Positions 22,293 through 33,810 of a stretch of DNA of 64,000 nucleotides are shown piece after piece. Each line of letters opens with the position of its first letter. The first letter of the stretch is position 1. The position numbers were made by a program, and so were the translations under genes. This stretch comes from Topomyia yanbarensis (taxonomy: Eukaryota > Arthropoda > Insecta > Diptera > Culicidae): positions 43,323,524 through 43,387,523 of the forward strand of contig NC_080670.1 in assembly GCF_030247195.1 (NCBI RefSeq), written 5' to 3'. The notes under the pieces are model-generated. The model worked only from the letters and a program-made list of their open reading frames with translations. It was not told the origin of the DNA and made no database searches.

Positions 22293-22300
22293 TCACTCTG

Positions 22301-22964
22301 TTTGTCGTACACGTCCCTGTTATCAGCGTTGTTACTGCCGTGATGTTCGCGATCAGGTATCCTTCCTAATTTCCTTTTCGCACGGGTCAAGGGTGTGAAC
22401 CCTCCGTCATTGGTAGAAGCTTTCTCACTGATGATGATGGTATTGGCTGTTGAGTTTGTGGTATTTGACACGGCTTTTGCAGTGATCATTATTGAACAGC
22501 AGCCACAAATTTGGCAACCGTTGCGATCCAGGTAATGATATTTGAGACTGTTTTTAATATGTACAAAGAGTTTTCTGTATAATGGTACTACCTTCAAAAT
22601 GAAGGAAACGGTAGGAGGACATGATTCGCATTCTTGCCGTAAACATACCTTTTAAAATACCTCGAAGGTAATTCCTTTATGTGGACTTCATAATGGAAAA
22701 CGACACCAATTCTTTAATAGCCACTTTGCAGGTGCCAGATCGTGTAACTTGACTTCAATGTTTCCATTATCCATAAATATGGGGATCTTAATTTTAGTTT
22801 TGTCACAAACAAGTACGTGCTTTAAGTTGTTGTGCGAAATAAATATTTTCGCTTGGGCCAATCTTTGCTGACATGTTCGACATACTATTGAGCTAAACCT
22901 AATGGTTATTTCACAAAAATGTATAGTTCGTGGAAATCGAGTACTGATACACAACCATGCACTG
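22301..22964. other. No gene recognised
   Basis: A 207-codon minus frame spans 21974-22597 but runs through the hAT-like MITE. It has no recognised domain and is not called as a gene. Confidence 0.4.
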
Positions 22965-23330
22965 CTAGGCCCCATGCAAAACTGACTCAGACATCACTTC
23001 GTTAAAAGTTTAATAACTTCTTTTAACAAAGCCGGATTGCTAATAGTCTTCGACAAAGTTGTAGACAATTAAATTATCTTCCTTATTTTCACTTATAGCG
23101 ATAATACGATGCATACAATGCCACCTAGCGGCGAAAATGCGACCTAGTGGGTTCCATGTAAATTGTCGAAAAATCCCATACAAACTTCAGGCACGTTGGT
23201 CCGGTAGCTAGACTTGTCCGATTTGCTTCAAATTTGGTCCAAGTACTCTTGGTGGGACCCGAAATTGACTGAGGGGTAGGCCGATTGAGTTTTCAAAAAT
23301 TTATTATTTTCATGGGTAGTCTAATGTCCA
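22965..23330. repeat. Probable dispersed repeat
   Basis: Distinctive CTTCGACAAAGTTGTAGAC, CCACCTAGCGGCGAAAATG and GGTGGGACCCGAAATTGACT blocks look like a mosquito-type interspersed repeat. No second copy was found in this window, so this is recognition by style only. Confidence 0.35.
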
Positions 23331-23885
23331 CCCATGGCTAATTCTGAATTGTTAAATAGATGTTGAATGGGATTTTACAAAATATTTCAATATATTGCAA
23401 AATTCGAATGAATCAAATTTTTATAATTCGAGTTCAACTAGAATAAAAGAATCAGAAAACGTTTTTAGCTGCTAAATTTGTTTTATTTCAGTTGTTTGTC
23501 AATTTACAAAGAGTTTCATCCATTTTAACACGTTGGACTATTGAATATAAAAACATTGCAAATTTTAGCTTAACATAATTGCCTACTAGTTTAACAAAAA
23601 ATGTTTTTAAAGTAAGCAAACTCTTAAACATACTTGACCCAACCGACTCTGAAGAAAAATTTGGAATTTATTTCTTTTGCCAAAATCTAAGATTTATTTG
23701 TTTCATAAAAATAGACACTGTAAGAAGCTTCGTAAAATAAGGTAAAGTAAAATTTCGGTTTATTGTAGTTTTCGTATCCAAAAACCGATAAATATACTGA
23801 AAAAGTATAACAAATCAGCATTTTAAAAGTTTAGAGTAAAACTCATAAAAAATTAAATGATTCGGTAGACTATTCTGGCTAAATC
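23331..23885. other. No gene recognised
   Basis: AT-rich; nothing recognised. Confidence 0.4.
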
Positions 23886-23887
23886 TA

Positions 23888-24136
23888 GAGAAAATTTAGA
23901 ATAGGACGTAAGTAACAATGAGAGATTCTCTTTGGGGTCTTTCTCTTCTGTTCATTACCTGGCCATTTCAACATTTACTACTCTACTCTTTGCATAAACT
24001 TCTAGAAAAAACCGTCGGCTTTCGATATGTACTGAAAAATTAGTGCAAAGTGTTGTAATGACGTCGTAATAAACGAAAGAGAAAGTAAACAAAGAGAGGC
24101 TCTCAATGTTACTTACGTTCTATTGAAAATTTTCTC
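23888..24136. mobile_element. Complete MITE, GAGAAAATTT termini, TA flanks
   Basis: The left end GAGAAAATTTAGAATAGGAC continues into CGTAAGTAACAATGAGAG; the right end is its inverted counterpart with few mismatches, giving termini of about 48 bp. TA lies at 23886-23887 and 24137-24138. 249 bp, non-coding. Related copies: 18490-18692 (right end lost) and 27253-27315 (right end only). Confidence 0.9.
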
Positions 24137-24138
24137 TA

Positions 24139-27100
24139 TAAATAAGCAATCTACTAAAACTATTTCGAGTAACCAAAGTAAACTCGATGATCAAAGCCAA
24201 CCGGTTTACGATACTTTTACAGTTTATTTGAAAAAAATACTATAAAATACCAGCAAAAATAATGTTACAAAGTTACAAAAATGCCTATTCAGTACCCACC
24301 ATACTGTATCATTCCAAAACCTAATAATCGTAAACCAATTAGAGAAAACCAAACGCCCAATTACCCATATCAACGATTAACACAAGTTCCCATCAGACCA
24401 GTCACTTACTTAATTCACCCGCCAATCAGAACACACCAGATAACTGCCAAGATGGCTATGACAGCAAACCAGCAGAAAATTACGGCCGCTTGCTATCATG
24501 TTAATCCGTCAACGGTCCTCACGGGCAGGCACCAGACGGTAGCTTTAATCCCGTTTATGTGTGTGTGTTTGTGTGTGGCATGGCCTAGCACTAGACTCTA
24601 GCGAGCGAGTTTCCAGCAACAGGCATGCAAAACTTCCCAAGCAGCGCATCAACCCACGACCAGCCTACTACTGAGCATTGTTTGTTTGTTTGTTTGTTTG
24701 CATGGGCCCGCTACTGTTGGACAGGTTTGTCAGCTCGGTACTTGATTTCTGCTCGCTTCATTTTGCGCCTGGTTGGTTCTTACGGTTCTTAGAATATCAC
24801 TTTGCTTGTCAGACTAGCTCAGCTCGTTCCGGTTGTATGGGGTGTGTTCCTTTTTTGGGATCATTGTTTAAAGTTATAAAACACTTAGAAAATTATATTT
24901 GAACTTAAAATTTAATGAAGTATCTGACTGGAATAAATTGCCTTTGAATAATTTCAACTATTCATTTGGACCTAAAATGGCAGCACTTCCAGCGGTCGAA
25001 ATCCAGTTCGATCGTAGGTTAAACCGTGAGGAGTAGTGATGAAAGCATAGCATAATCGTACGGACAAGTAGCTACATAAGCATCTCCATCCACAGGCAGT
25101 TTTTTTTTCTACACGATCTTTACGATTTCATAATTCGAATCGTGTTCGTTTCCTGCTGTGAGAGGTTGATGTTACGCACGCTTTCGGTGGATCGACGAAG
25201 GTGTAGCAGACAGTTGTTGACGTGTAGCGCGACACATCTGAACCGAAGTGTCTGCAACAGTCGTACGCTTGCCGCGCAAGCAACAAAACAATTGCCGCCA
25301 TACGAGCCTGGTCTTGAACTTGATGGGTGACTTCAGTGTCGTGGTCGTCATGTCGTCACGGTGGCGCTACCAGTTACCGGTTGTCAGCCGCGTCTTTGAA
25401 GGTTTCGCACACGATGGTTATTTGTTGTTAAACTGGTTAGTGATTAGTGAGTAATTTGAAACGGCATATTGCCCGGGTGTTGAAAAGGAAGAGAATGCTT
25501 TTATGAGGGCGTATTTAAAATTATAATACTGGACAGATAATAGTACCGTTTGTAATTTTTTCGAATACGTATTACCACTGAGGTTTATGTTCATTTACCT
25601 AATCTTAATATTATTGATTCCAGACCAGAAAAGTTAAATTCAATTCTTTTCTTAAAAAGACTTCGTGAATTATATTTATATTTATATTATATTTCTTTTT
25701 TTTTTTAATTTATGAAATCTGCGTGATCACTGCTTTGCTGTGATTTGATTGTTATTTGGAACCCGAAGAGAAATTAAAGGTTTTACATGGATAATCCAGA
25801 TTTAAGAAATTAAAATCAATTAGGAGCTACTAATTACGTGACTTTTAAGTCGCACAATGCATACTAACTAACGAAGGTTCAACTAAAAAACGATCTTGTT
25901 GTAGTGTCAGAGAATTACGACTTACCTTTTGTGTTTTAATGATATTGAATATGTTCACCATATTGCTGGATCACAATTAACTTTTTTTACTATTTGAAAG
26001 CAGACAATTCATTACAACAAAACTTGTCCGATAAGGAATGAAAGTTACAGGTCTTGTTATTAGTCAACCGAATATAATTCTGCGATTAAAACAAACAATG
26101 GTACAGATACCAGGAATCAGCTAATTTATTTCATATTGATTTAGTTTATATAGTCAATAAAGGTAAAAATTGAGAAAGATTCCACATTACCATCTTCAAA
26201 TATAAAACGAAGAAACTTTTTCCATGGAACAGATGCAACATCATGATTTCCATTTATCAGCAACCGATTTGCGATAACTTTTGCAATACCCAATTATTTC
26301 TTACTGTACCGGGCCGCCGATTATGGTCGATTGTCACCCATTGTCGAAGGGAACCCGCCTCGGGCATATTACGGCCGTAAATCTTAATAGCACAGTTAAA
26401 CTGCTCACTTACTTCCTAACTATGTAACTTCTTCGCGAAGGTCCCGGCCCGGCACCGAAAGATGCCAGTGCAAAAATTGAGCAATTTTCGAGTGCTCGCG
26501 TGACAGCACTTCATTGGAAGCGCAGATTCTCGTTCACACACAGCCACACGCACACACATACGGGAAGAGGGGATTCGTTTGCAGCCAAAGAAGCGGTATT
26601 GCTCCCAGAACCAGCAACTTTAGCAGAATCGCACATCAATGAAGAGGCTGGGCTTAAAATTCCTTCTTTGTCGCTTGTTTCGGATCGAAGCAAGCCGAAA
26701 ATTTTACCGTTACGTGAAGTGTCAATAAAGTTTTACGATTTATTCTCTCGGAGAAAAAAGATGCCAAAATGTCAGAAATTAACGAGTGTAAAAACGCATG
26801 TATCAAACAAATCGATCGTTTGCATTCGAACCGCTTCAGGTTTTGATTATGCAAAAAATCATGATGTACATCGGCTCAATGGCCAGTGTCCGAATATAGG
26901 CTTTAACGTTAACGATGGTATATTTACATTGGTGCACTGCAAAATGTTTGAGTTTTTTATGCATGCCTTGGGTTATTGTACTCATCACTCAGTAAACTAT
27001 GTACATCCCTAAATCGATCCTACAGTAACAAAATTTTCAAATTTCTTTCACCTACTTTCACAATCAAACAATGAGATATTGCAAGATGACGTCAGGCTTA

Positions 27101-27252
27101 AAATCTTACGGACTAATCTTTCATCTTTTGCTGGATTTCACTTTCGATAATTACGGTGCAACTTCAGAACTTTTCAAGAATTTCACAGTGCAGACTACAG
27201 ATCGAATGTAGAACCACATTACACAATAAAACTCAGAGGCAAATGAGTAATT
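24139..27252. other. Long stretch without recognised genes
   Basis: It contains a TTTG microsatellite at 24679-24700, a CA-rich patch near 26530-26560, and GC-richer patches at about 25140-25460 and 26320-26720 that could be decayed or untranslated exon sequence. The largest frame, 26500-27012 plus (170 codons), starts in the CA-rich patch and has no recognisable domain. Confidence 0.4.
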
Positions 27253-27315
27253 CACGGAAGAGCGAGTAAACAAAGAAAATCTCATTGTTATTTACGTTAA
27301 ACTGAAATTTTACTC
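27253..27315. repeat. Right-end fragment of the GAGAAAATTT MITE family
   Basis: GAGTAAACAAAGAAAATCTC followed by ATTGTTATTTACGTT and AAATTTTACTCT parallels the right terminus of 23888-24136. Confidence 0.65.
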
Positions 27316-28049
27316 TAAAATACTTCTAACGGTATCTTACTCGAATAACGTCATTAATAATAGCAGGCTAAGCGAATTATTATGACCACTTGACACCTAC
27401 CACTTCAAAATAATATTCTGCATGAATCATACCTAACTCGGTACAGTTTGTTGACTTACTGTCGGGTGCTTGAGCGACCGGGCGAAAAGAGCGGAGCTCC
27501 TGATGTGACTGGGTAAACGATTGAAGTCTTTATTTATTATGAAGTTCGGTGCTACGGGAAACTGGTTTCGCGTTGTTTCTGTTGTGTGCCAAACTAGTGC
27601 ACGAGAATCACGGATGGATTTGCTCTGGTTGACGAGTGTGTCTCACGTTCTCGTCTCGCCTATTTCCAACTGTCGCCAAAAAAGCGTATAACGGAGTATG
27701 CCGTTTGCTTAACAGTATTTTTGTGTTTTAACGGTGGCGCTAATCCGTTGTTGCGGAACGAAGTATCGATTAGCAAAGTAGGTGTAGTATTTAATATCAA
27801 TGAGGATCATTTGAGTTATACAAGATGACGACAAGAATGAACTCATGATGAATGACGTTCATATTGACGATTCTCGGTAGTTTGTTTACTTTGTCAGTTG
27901 CATGAGTCGAGTGCAACGGGTGCTTATCTGTTACATTCGAACTCACGTAACTTTGTTATTAAAATAAATGTATCATGAATATGCCTCTATTAGATAGTAT
28001 AGGCACCAGCTTGTAAGTGTTCAAAACAGAAATCAACGCAAAATTTTCG
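27316..28049. other. No gene recognised
   Basis: A GC-richer patch at 27460-27760 of unknown nature; otherwise AT-rich. Confidence 0.4.
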
Positions 28050-28420
28050 ATAACGCCAGAATAACTTTTGTTTGAAAAGGTAGGTTTTGCAATGAAATTG
28101 TTTCACATTTTTGCCACTAGGTATTCCTATAGACATTTCAAAATTACTAAAAGTGAAAATCGGATGGGAAATTTCATTGTCTACAACTACGTAGAGAATC
28201 ATAAATCGATCTAAAATCGTTTGGGAAAGTTATTAAAATTTTGCCAAAGTTTTAAATTTACACGGGACCCGTTAAGACAATTTCAAAAAATATTTTCATT
28301 TGTGAAAAATGGTTTACTTTAATTGAACAGTGTATTCAAAGGTATCTGAGTGCTGACAAAGTCCCACCTGAAAGCAGAAAAAACATAATTCCAGATTTTA
28401 CCAGTTCTGACGTACAAATG
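28050..28420 (+). repeat. Dispersed repeat shared with 46180-46400
   Basis: TTCACATTTTTGCCAC, CTATAGACATT and AATCGGATGG-type blocks, and then GGTTTACTTTAAT, occur in the same order and orientation at 46220-46400 with an internal deletion there. Confidence 0.7.
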
Positions 28421-29070
28421 ACCAAGGAGAAGAAGAGCAGACAAAATTGATATTAAAATGACTCTTTTCAAATATGCTGGGTAATGTAGTAAAAAGGAAC
28501 AGTTTTTCCTGTCAAAACTATATTATTTTCTTCTTTTTCATTTCTTTCCTCGTTCTGGAGGATGGCTGGTATAACCTTGAACCAGACTCCTTTTCCATCA
28601 ATATCCTGTAAGATAGGGTAAAAAAGGTATTTTGGCCCACTTTAGGAAGTCGATTCGTAAATTTGCGAAACAAATACGGTTGGATTGTTAAGTTTGGCAT
28701 TACTTCAAATGTAAAACATGAAGCTGCATCTTCTTGCTAATACAGACCACTCAACAGTATAAAATATATAAGATATTCATAATAAAATAAAATTTACCAT
28801 TGCAGGTTTATTTTTTATTTCCGCCACTCAAATTCCATTTTGGCCCATGTCGGAAATATATTCTGGCCAGTGTAATAATATAGCATACATATTTTCGCCA
28901 ACATGTTTTTGGTTAAGGTAAATTCCATTTGTTTTGGAATAAACATGTCTCATTAGGGTTTAAATGACATTAAAATCCGTAGAAACCCATGTAAAATTAA
29001 CAAACCGTTTTAAATTTTTAATTTATTAGTATATTTAATAATATAGACAAATTTAGGTTCGACAATTATT

Positions 29071-29476
29071 TTATTTTTTTGCTTTCTTTTTTCCAGCTTG
29101 CTTATTCTTTCGTTGTTCTGCTTTCTTTTGTTTTTCCTCAGCTTCTTTAATTTTGACCTCCTTCAACACCTTATGGTATTGCAGTCTTCGACGCGACGTA
29201 AGAACAGCTGGACTCCGATGTTTAAATCGCCTGTTCCCTTTTCTACGTGGCGTTTCTGGTGAATCCAAAAATTCAGACAGCAATGAGTTCTTTCCAACGC
29301 TTTCGTCGGGTGCATCAGCAGTGATGGGTTGATCGCAGATTTCTAATTTTTGGGCTTTTTCCAACACACGATCGCCTTCGTTCAGTGGATCTTCGCAATG
29401 CGAATAATGAGACTGTAACTCCCAGCTGTGTACAATCTCTTCAATCCAATATTCTTCAATTCTTTCGTCCACATGA

Positions 29477-29478
<2 letters not shown>
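29071..29478 (-). pseudogene. pogo-like transposase, C-terminal part
   Basis: About 133 codons plus a few upstream, directly after the poly(A) of the R1 insertion. The segment is acidic, then has an ETPRRKGNRRFKHRSP-like basic patch, a predicted lysine/glutamate-rich coil, and ends in KKKAKK. It continues the transposase whose catalytic domain lies at 32215-33406. Separated from that domain by 2.7 kb of retrotransposon, it cannot be translated with it unless the insertion were skipped. The GTG at 29472 is not a real start. Confidence 0.75.
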
Positions 29479-29516
<38 letters not shown>

Positions 29517-32214
29517 TGGAGAAGACCTTTATGTCCTAGCCCAGTACACGTGCTAACGGTAGGGTCCAATCTACCACACGGGGTGCACTGGGGGCGTGTC
29601 GGACTCAAATGGTGACCAGCCATTAATACCGACTAAACTCCATTGGGCTCCGCCATCCATCCCCAGGAACTACCTTTCGGCATTACTTCTGGGGGGATGG
29701 CCGTACTTAGCGTACGCTCTCACTCGTGCCTTACATTCTCGCACACTCGCTCCCATCTTGGCATGGGTAGACCATACCTTCGTCTATCATCCGCCAATTC
29801 ACTCACTCTAACTCCTCGCCTGCTGCTCGGCGCTCCATGCTCTCTGCAGCCGGCAGGCAATCTGAGTGGTGGCAGTCGAAACTGCATTCCACTTCTCTAC
29901 CGCTTGGCACATTCCCTGAACAAGGGTATCAGGGGTTGTGTCCAAGCCGCAGACGCCTAGCATAGCGCCTCTTTCGACGTCGAAGCGGGGACATACGAAT
30001 AGTACGTGCTCCGCAGTTTCGTCGACACCTGGGCAGTCTGGGCAGACTGGGGCCTCAGCGTGCCCAAACCTGTGGAGGTACTGTCGGAAACAGCCATGGC
30101 CTGACAGGAATTGTGTCAGATGGAAGTGAACTTCCCCATGGGGTCTTCCCACCCAGCTACATATGTTGGGTATCAGCCGGTGGGTCCACCTACCTCTCGA
30201 CGAGTTGTCCCATTCGCGTTGCCATCTGGCGACCGAGGTCACCCTGGCACGCTCACGGACTCCCCTATTGCCACGCAATTCGAAACAATCTTCGTCTTCC
30301 CGGATGACCAGCCCGACTGGCATCATACCCGCTATCACGCAGGATGCATCATGTGATACCGTGCGGTAGGCAGATATCACTCTGAGACACATCAAGCGAT
30401 AGGTGCTCTCCAATTTGCGACGGTAACTGGTTACTCCCAGTGCCCTCGCCCAGGACGGTCCACCGTACCTAAGAATAGATACGGCGACACCGGCCAGTAG
30501 CCTGCGTCTCCTGGCGCACACCTTGGAGCTGTTGGACATCATCCTCGATAATGCCGCAACAGCCACCGAAGCCTTCTTGCACGCATAGTCGACATGACTG
30601 CCGAAGGTCAGCTTGTCGTCTATGATGGCCCCAAGAATCTTCAGACTCCGCTTAGAAGTTATCTCAACTTCTCCCGCTTGGATAACTGCTTGTTGTGCCG
30701 ACTTGCGGTTATTGACAACAACCACCTCCGTCTTGTGATGGGCGAGCTCTAGGCCTCTCGCGCTCATCCATTCCGCCACTATGCTTATCGCGTGTGTCGC
30801 CGTTAGTTCTACCTCTGAGATTGACTCCCCGTAGACCGCCAGGGTGACATCGTCGGCGAAACCGACGATTTTCACACCCGGAGGGAACTTTAGTCTCAGA
30901 ACCCCGTCATACATAAGGTTCCATAGTACCGGGCCCAGGATTGAACCTTGCGGAACTCCTGCGGTAATAAGAACACTTTGCTGACCGGCATCGGTCTCGT
31001 ATAATAGTACACGGTTCTGGAAGTAGCTTTCCAAGATCCGGTACAGGCCCACCGGCAGGCCAAGCCGGTGTAACGAGAGCGCGATGGCATCCCAGCTTGC
31101 GCTGTTGAATGCGTTCTTCACGTCAAGTGTCACTAACGCGCAATATCGAATGCCCCGCCTCTTCCGTTGGATCGCTATCTCGGCGGTCCTTAGCACTGAG
31201 TTGATAGCGTCCACCGTAGACTTTCCCTTTCGAAAACCGAACTGATTACTTGACAGGCCGTCCATACCTTCTGCGTATGGAGTTAGCCTGTTGAGGATAA
31301 TCCTCTCAAGCAATTTGCCCGTCGTGTCAATCAGACAGATTGGTCTGTACGCCGATGGGTCGCCAGGTGGCTTCCCGGCCTTCGGCAACAGTACCAGCTT
31401 CTGCCTTTTCCATCTATCCGGAAAACGGCACTCGTCAAGGCATCTCTGCATAGCTAACCTGAACATGTTCGGGTTCGCCATGATTGCTGACTTGAGAGCG
31501 CTGTTTGGAACTCCATCAGGCCCTGGAGCTTTATTCACCGCTAGAGAATTAGCAACTGCAAGTAGCTCTTCGTTCGTCACCGGGGCCACCATGTCGTCCG
31601 TACCCGCCGTGCCTTGCGGCGCTGGGGGCCAGGGACTTATGGTTCGGGACGGGAAGAGTACTTCGATAATTCTCGCCAACCGTTCTGGCGACCGTTCAGG
31701 AGGTGAGGAGCCCCCTTTGGTCTTTGCCATCACGATCCTGTAGGCATCGCCCCACGGATTCACGTTGGCCTCCTCGCACAATTTGTCAAAACACGCTCTC
31801 TTGCTGCGCTTGATGGCCTTGTTAAGGGCCGATTTCGCGGCACGAAACACTTCACGTCGTTCCACTCTACCCTCCTCAGTGCGGGCTCGCTGCATCCTAC
31901 GTCTAGCTTGTAGGCAAGCTGACCGTAGGGCTGCGATCTCAGCACTCCACCAATATACCGAGCGTCTGCCATTTCTTGGCAGGGTCTTCCTCGGCATAGT
32001 GGCGTCGCACGCGCGTGATAGAACAGCTACCAGCGCATCCCCGCTTAGACTGTCGGTGTTGGCCTCCAGTCCCAGGGCCGCGGTGAAAACTTCGCTGTCG
32101 AAGTGATTGGTCTTCCACCCGCGTACCTGACAGGGATTACCCGCCCTAGAATGCTGCACACCAAAGTTGATCTTGAAGCGTATTGCTAGGTGATCACTAT
32201 GGGTGTAGCCTGGG
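29479..32214 (-). mobile_element. 5'-truncated R1-clade non-LTR retrotransposon
   Basis: Inserted in the same orientation as the host transposase. The 3' end is marked by a 33-nt T run (29479-29511; poly(A) on the minus strand), preceded by a ~296-bp 3' UTR (29512-29807). The 5' end lies within the endonuclease domain near 32214; ORF1 and most of the endonuclease are missing, as usual for target-primed insertions. A clear target duplication was not found; only short GAT-like similarity is visible between flanks. The body has intact coding sequence, so the insertion is fairly young. Confidence 0.9.
29808..32214 (-). CDS. R1-clade ORF2 remainder: endonuclease end, RT, zinc knuckle
   Basis: About 801 codons with no internal stop. 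The order is: endonuclease C-terminal block YTHSDHLAI, a basic linker with YWWSAEIAALR, then RT blocks NKAPGPDGVP, FGFRKGKSTVDAI, LDVKNAFNSASW (motif A Asp), AGVPQGSILGP, and GFADDVTL (catalytic DD). The C-terminus has a CPDC...ETAEHVLFVC CCHC knuckle, a hallmark of R1/LOA-type ORF2. In the family this enzyme reverse-transcribes element RNA at a nicked target. Without its own promoter region, ORF1 and endonuclease core this copy cannot move by itself. Upstream codons in the same frame belong to the transposase, giving a chimeric 1154-codon frame starting at 33272. Confidence 0.93.
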
Positions 32215-33406
32215 TGATTAATCGAATTGCTCAATTGCTCCGGAACTTCAGCGGGCTGGTCTTCATTCGGCGATTTATTCACAATCTCTCCTAGATGCAT
32301 TGCCACTGAATTTTCAATAGGTTGATCCCTCTCTGTTGAAATATTCAAATGTTCAAAAAGGTAGTACACCCGAGAAAGAATTCTATCTTCGTCTGATTCA
32401 AAATCATCAGATTTGTGCATTCTATAGCGCGATATACGATCGGATCCCAACAATAAAATTATTTCCTCGACTTTTGTGCGATTGACGGAGACAGTTGGTG
32501 TAGGTTGGTTTCTTGACTCAGCCTTCTTGTCACCCGTTTTTATCGACGGCTGACTACGCGCAAGGCATTTACTGTAGTCCACGTTGTTTTCGTTGAATGG
32601 ATACAATCCACACGTTTTGAATCCATTAGCTACTACTCTTCTGTCCACTGACGCAATTGCCTTAGCAAGAAGTGGCGCAAAGTTTTCTGTTTTCAAATAT
32701 CTGTTGGGATTTGAACATTCCCAATCATCTACAACGTGAAGCCACGAACTTTTCATTGGTTTAAATACCTCTACATCAAGGGGCTGTAAAATTCTCGTGC
32801 AATTTGCATAAAGGCAAACTAAATGGATACCCAATTCTCGGCACTCTTCCGCAGTTTCCCATGCCGTATGAGAAGAATGACCGTCAACAAAATAAATAGC
32901 TGGTAGCGCATCTTCTTCCACCAGCTGTGGATGAAGCACAACCTTAATATATTTGAGAAAGCATACTTTAGTCATCCAGCCTGAATCCGTTTTAGCGATA
33001 CCCCAATCTCCAGGTACACTTTGCGCCACTTCGGTCGGTATTTTCTTATACGGCAGAACAATCATGGGTGGATACATCTTACCATCAGCCGCGCAAGTAA
33101 ACATAACAGTTATGTTCTTCTTTGCAGGTCCCTGATCGACTTTGTATGCATTTTTCTCACCACGCCTTGCGATAACTTTGTCGACAGATGGATCCAGATA
33201 AAAGGAAGACTCATCGCTATTCAGTACGCTTTTTGAGTTTAGAAGAATATTTGAAAGTTCTTCCTCTTCCAAAATTCCTGAAACTTCCCTGAACCACTTC
33301 CGAATGTCATTTTCGGTTACATTTGCACTAGCACTCGTAACACCTTCTGGTTTGCGAATTGATAACTCTTTGTGACGATTTATGAAGCTGTTGAATCATG
33401 CACTAC
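32215..33406 (-). pseudogene. pogo-like transposase, DDD catalytic domain (exon 2)
   Basis: Reads after the 61-bp intron: FNSF-like DNA-binding end, LSIRKPEG, a WF block, then the catalytic domain. Counting from Met at 33272, the acid residues are D20 (SDESSFYLD), D130 (FVDGHSSH) and D166 (QPLDVEVFKP), a DD35D spacing as in pogo/Tigger/Jerky-type DDE_1 enzymes. In the family they cut the element at its TIRs and insert it at TA. Two breaks: an in-frame TGA at 33396-33398, where relatives have a Trp-Phe pair, and loss of the C-terminus through the R1 insertion after about residue 353. The first Met at 33272 is internal, not the true start. Confidence 0.9.
33396..33398 (-). other. In-frame TGA in transposase exon 2
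   Basis: With the splice at 33467/33407 the frame is kept (A from exon 1 joins GT of exon 2), and the fourth codon position of exon 2 is TGA, just before a Phe codon. Trp-to-stop by one base is the simplest explanation. Confidence 0.65.
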
Positions 33407-33467
33407 CTGTTGAGATGTATGGAAGTTAGCTATATGTTTTAATAGAAAAAATATCAATTGTATTTAC
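33407..33467 (-). other. 61-bp intron in pogo-like transposase
   Basis: The donor GTAAATAC follows AAGCCGA at 33468, and the acceptor CATCTCAACAG ends at 33407. Splicing joins the HTH exon to the catalytic exon in frame, while read-through hits a stop within ten codons. Size and AT content fit short insect introns. Confidence 0.7.
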
Positions 33468-33810
33468 TCGGCTTGCCGTTTTTAAAGACATTTCTGTCGG
33501 GATTCCGTTCTATATAATTCATTACTTTGTTTATCAGTCGGTACTTGGTAACTGGAAATCCTTTCCGGGCCATTTTTTTTATCCAAACTACCAGCACCGA
33601 TTCATCTTCGGGTCGGAGAGCGGTAGGTGGCCCGGATCTTCCTTGATGCTTGTATTCCTTACACATGCGAAATTTGATTGTTGATCGCGGTATTGCATAG
33701 TGAATACATGCGGACCGAACTGATATCCCTTTACTGATTTCTTTTAAACATTTTTGTACAGCTTCCTCCGAATATGTTTTGTTCCGGTGAATTTTCGGTA
33801 TTTTAGCCAT
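33468..33810 (-). CDS. pogo-like transposase exon 1, psq-type HTH
   Basis: Starts at ATG 33810. About 114 codons carry a Pipsqueak/CENP-B-type helix-turn-helix: YSEEAVQKCLKEI, SVRSACIHYAIPRSTIKF. A GPPTAL...ESVLVVWI segment and the start of a second DNA-binding repeat with NGKP follow. In the family this region binds the TIRs. The frame ends ten codons before the donor-side stop if unspliced, so the intron at 33407-33467 is needed to reach the catalytic domain. No frame damage is seen in this exon. Confidence 0.85.

Noticed and set aside
21974..22597. 207-codon minus frame as a gene
   Set aside because: It runs through both ends of the hAT-like MITE and its target duplication and has no recognised domain.
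29938..32106. Plus-strand frames of 60-150 codons
   Set aside because: Shadows of the R1 ORF2 on the opposite strand, with no recognisable domains.
29808..33272. A single 1154-residue transposase-reverse transcriptase gene
   Set aside because: The poly(A) at 29479-29511, the continuation of the transposase C-terminus beyond it and the R1-type 5' truncation show a nested insertion, not an evolved fusion.
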